Shown here: positions 13,983 through 15,193 of the stretch, piece after piece
How the letters are laid out: each line of letters begins with the position of its first letter
How positions within the stretch are numbered: the first letter of the stretch is position 1
Assembly (NCBI GenBank): GCA_905373085.1
Contig: CAJPRR010000043.1
Location: 1 to 15,193, forward strand
Length of the DNA: 15,193 nt
Source of the DNA: an uncultured Selenomonas sp.
GTDB lineage: Bacteria; Bacillota; Negativicutes; Selenomonadales; Selenomonadaceae
Direction: 5' to 3'
The notes under the pieces: generated by a model
The model's database searches: none
Told to the model about the DNA's origin: nothing
Seen by the model: the letters and a program-made list of their open reading frames with translations, nothing else
Made by a program: the position numbers and the translations under genes

Positions 13983-14029
13983 GACAAACCGCAGGCGTAG
14001 CGGTGCTACGTCGAGGATTTGTCGACAAA
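13983..14029. repeat. Imperfect palindromic repeat-like element
   Basis: GACAAA (13983) pairs with TTTGTC (ending 14023), and inside it GGCGTAGC pairs with GCTACGTC around a GGT loop, with a 5x5 internal loop between the two stems. TTTGTCGACAAA (14018-14029) is then a perfect 12-bp palindrome, and a third GACAA follows in GAGGACAAC. The shape resembles dispersed REP-like elements; copy number cannot be checked here. Confidence 0.5.
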
Positions 14030-14066
14030 GAGAGGACAACGCAGATGTGTGAAGATGGGCGGCTGA

Positions 14067-14240
14067 ATTTATCAGCGCTTCCGCAAGTATGCCCGCAAGA
14101 AGGCGGGACTTAATATGAAAAAGCTTGCCGATCTTCTCGGTGCTCCCTATCGCACGGTGCAGGATTGGAATGCAGGACGCCGCATGCCGCCGGACTGGGT
14201 GCAGCGTCTCATCATCGAGAAGATCGAAGCGAATGCTTGA
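14067..14240 (+). pseudogene. Helix-turn-helix protein remnant
   Basis: The in-frame stretch reads IYQRFRKYARKKAGLN, then from an ATG at 14115 MKKLADLLGAPYRTVQDWNA and GRRMPPDWVQRLIIEKIEANA before a TGA. This is the second half of a small Cro/XRE-like helix-turn-helix domain: a recognition helix of the type LADLLGxPYRTVQDWNxGRRxPPDWVxRLI. A stop codon at 14064 cuts off the expected first helix, and no good start or ribosome site precedes it; from the ATG it would be only 41 residues. It may be a decayed regulator or a tiny expressed DNA-binding peptide. Its position just after an antitoxin lacking a DNA-binding domain is notable but may be chance. Confidence 0.45.
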
Positions 14241-14270
14241 GATGTCCCACATTTTTGAGGAGGTGGTGTC

Positions 14271-14543
14271 ATGCGTCATCATGGCGACAAGATTGCGTAC
14301 TTTCTCATCGCCTTTGCCGTCTGCCTCATCCTCATGGCGCTGTCGATATACAAGACGACGCGCATGGCGAACACGATCCTCTACACTTCCGTCGCCATCT
14401 CGCTTCTTGCGGAGAACGTCCCGAAGGTCGTGGAGATTCCGCTGCATTACGCATATCCCGTGAAGTGCATCGAGTACTTCATGTTCTTCCTCGCCGTCCT
14501 CTGCTTCATCACGGTTCTTCTGCGCCATCTTCATTTGTTTTAG
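14271..14543 (+). CDS. Small membrane protein, unknown function
   Basis: A 90-residue hydrophobic protein that I do not recognise. Helices are visible at about residues 9-26 (AYFLIAFAVCLILMALSIY) and 67-84 (YFMFFLAVLCFITVLLRH), with a weaker hydrophobic stretch at 35-47. The short basic start and the His-rich ends (MRHHGDK and LLRHLHLF) face the aqueous phase. A strong GAGGAGGTG box lies six bases before the ATG, and a terminator follows within ten bases of the stop, so it is a real, separately ended gene. Neighbours offer no functional clue. Confidence 0.75.
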   Translation: MRHHGDKIAYFLIAFAVCLILMALSIYKTTRMANTILYTSVAISLLAENVPKVVEIPLHYAYPVKCIEYFMFFLAVLCFITVLLRHLHLF

Positions 14544-14551
14544 ATGGCTTC

Positions 14552-14605
14552 AACAAAAAAGAGCTGCCGCACAGGCTTTATGTGCAGCAGCTCTTTTTGT
14601 TTTCA
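14552..14605. terminator. Bidirectional terminator between convergent genes
   Basis: AACAAAAAAGAGCTGC pairs with GCAGCTCTTTTTGTT (one bulged A), and GCACA pairs with TGTGC at the tip. A- and T-runs on both sides let it end the rightward membrane-protein transcript and the leftward CobT-like transcript, whose stop is at 14603. Confidence 0.88.
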
Positions 14606-15193
14606 GTTTTGCCGTCCTTTCCCGGGACCGTCCGCGGCTACGGCGACGGCGGTTTCAGCGAAGGTCTTCATATCGTTTTCCATGTGGAGCGCGGCGTCGA
14701 TGAGACGCATGCCGAGCGAGGCCACGATGCCGCAGCTTGCAGGCAAGGCGAGCGCGAGATAGTCGGACTGGACGTGCAGGAGGTAAGGCTTGAGCGTGGG
14801 CGCGTGGGTTTCGGCGAGGTGCGCGACGCTTTCCGTCGCGGGATCGTCGAGGAGGACGAGGCAGCGGCTTTCGGCGGCGGCACAGAGGGCGCCGAGGAGG
14901 GCGGCGGCTTCTCTTTGGAGTGCGGGTGAAAGATTCTGCAGCAGGTTGAGGATCGCTGTGCCCTCCTTTGCCGGGCGGAATGCTTCGTCATAGCGTGCAG
15001 CCTTCTCTCTTGCCTTCTCATCCGTCTCCGCGGCAAGTGACAGCCCGAGGAGCGAGCCGTCTGCGGCAAGCTCCCGCGCGATCTTCTGGCCGAAGGCGAA
15101 GGCTTCGGCAGGCTTGCTGTCCCAGTCGAGCAGCGCGAGCGTCACGGGCGCTTCGGCGCGCGGCGAGCGCTGCTCATCTTCGCGGCAAAAGAG
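14603..15193 (-). CDS. CobT-like protein lacking the catalytic segment, 5' end outside window
   Basis: At least 196 residues are visible; the frame stays open to the window edge, so the true start is beyond 15193 and the GTG at 15145 is internal. The C-terminal part aligns by eye with CobT, nicotinate-nucleotide:dimethylbenzimidazole phosphoribosyltransferase: CLVLLDDPATESVAHLAETH parallels the PVLLDGFxSxxAALxAxxxAP strand and helix, APTLKPYLLHVQSD parallels the APxxxPYLxxSHxSAE segment, and MKTFAETAV the end. The RLGEGSGAALAMP loop with the catalytic Glu is missing: GMRLIDAALHM jumps straight across it, and no GEMGIGNTT glycine motif is seen. It is therefore unlikely to have the normal activity. 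It could be a diverged pseudoenzyme, a regulatory domain of a fusion, or a decaying gene. Confidence 0.5.
   Translation of the reverse strand, partial: LFCREDEQRSPRAEAPVTLALLDWDSKPAEAFAFGQKIARELAADGSLLGLSLAAETDEKAREKAARYDEAFRPAKEGTAILNLLQNLSPALQREAAALLGALCAAAESRCLVLLDDPATESVAHLAETHAPTLKPYLLHVQSDYLALALPASCGIVASLGMRLIDAALHMENDMKTFAETAVAVAADGPGKGRQN

Overview
This is a GC-rich (roughly 58 %) bacterial segment with dense, well-spaced genes, strong AGGAGG-type ribosome binding sites and several textbook sigma-70 promoters. The mix of genes (a MqnA fragment of the futalosine menaquinone route, a two-gene GlcD/GlcF-type 2-hydroxyacid dehydrogenase, a DUF4143 ATPase, a ClpX paralog and a CobT-like protein) and the codon style suggest a Negativicutes anaerobe such as Selenomonas or a relative. 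That placement is inference; there is no rRNA or other phylogenetic marker in the window.

Layout. Positions 1-1775 are on the minus strand: a small membrane-anchored unknown protein, then thiD (thiamine pyrimidine kinase), then the 5' end of mqnA running off the left edge. Positions 1889-3860 hold a FIST-GGDEF diguanylate cyclase with its own promoter and terminator. Positions 3872-5891 carry an APC-family amino-acid permease followed by a DUF805 membrane protein. Positions 6001-7319 carry a monocistronic short MetE-like methyltransferase with a long structured terminator. Positions 7311-8664 hold a DUF4143 AAA ATPase whose promoter is preceded by a 40-bp-periodic operator-like array. Positions 8688-10080 hold a divergent ClpX with a promoter inside the preceding gene's tail and a hairpin in its leader. 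Positions 10143-10252 look like a free-standing small-RNA unit ending in a strong, apparently bidirectional terminator. Positions 10258-13082 (minus) are a GlcD-GlcF operon with a promoter and a palindromic operator candidate.

The right end (13100-15193) is an accessory-looking patch. It holds a second, 33-bp-periodic array sharing the core motif of the ATPase array, a HicAB toxin-antitoxin pair whose antitoxin ends early, a palindromic repeat-like element, a helix-turn-helix remnant, a small membrane protein, and a CobT-like protein that has lost the segment carrying its catalytic glutamate.

Functional links. ThiD and MqnA are cofactor genes and GlcD/GlcF may feed electrons to the quinone pool that MqnA helps build (inference). 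The most unusual material is regulatory: two spaced-repeat arrays with a shared TTTGTC core, a probable sRNA, and a leader hairpin in front of the ClpX paralog. No tRNA, rRNA, CRISPR array or complete insertion sequence was seen.
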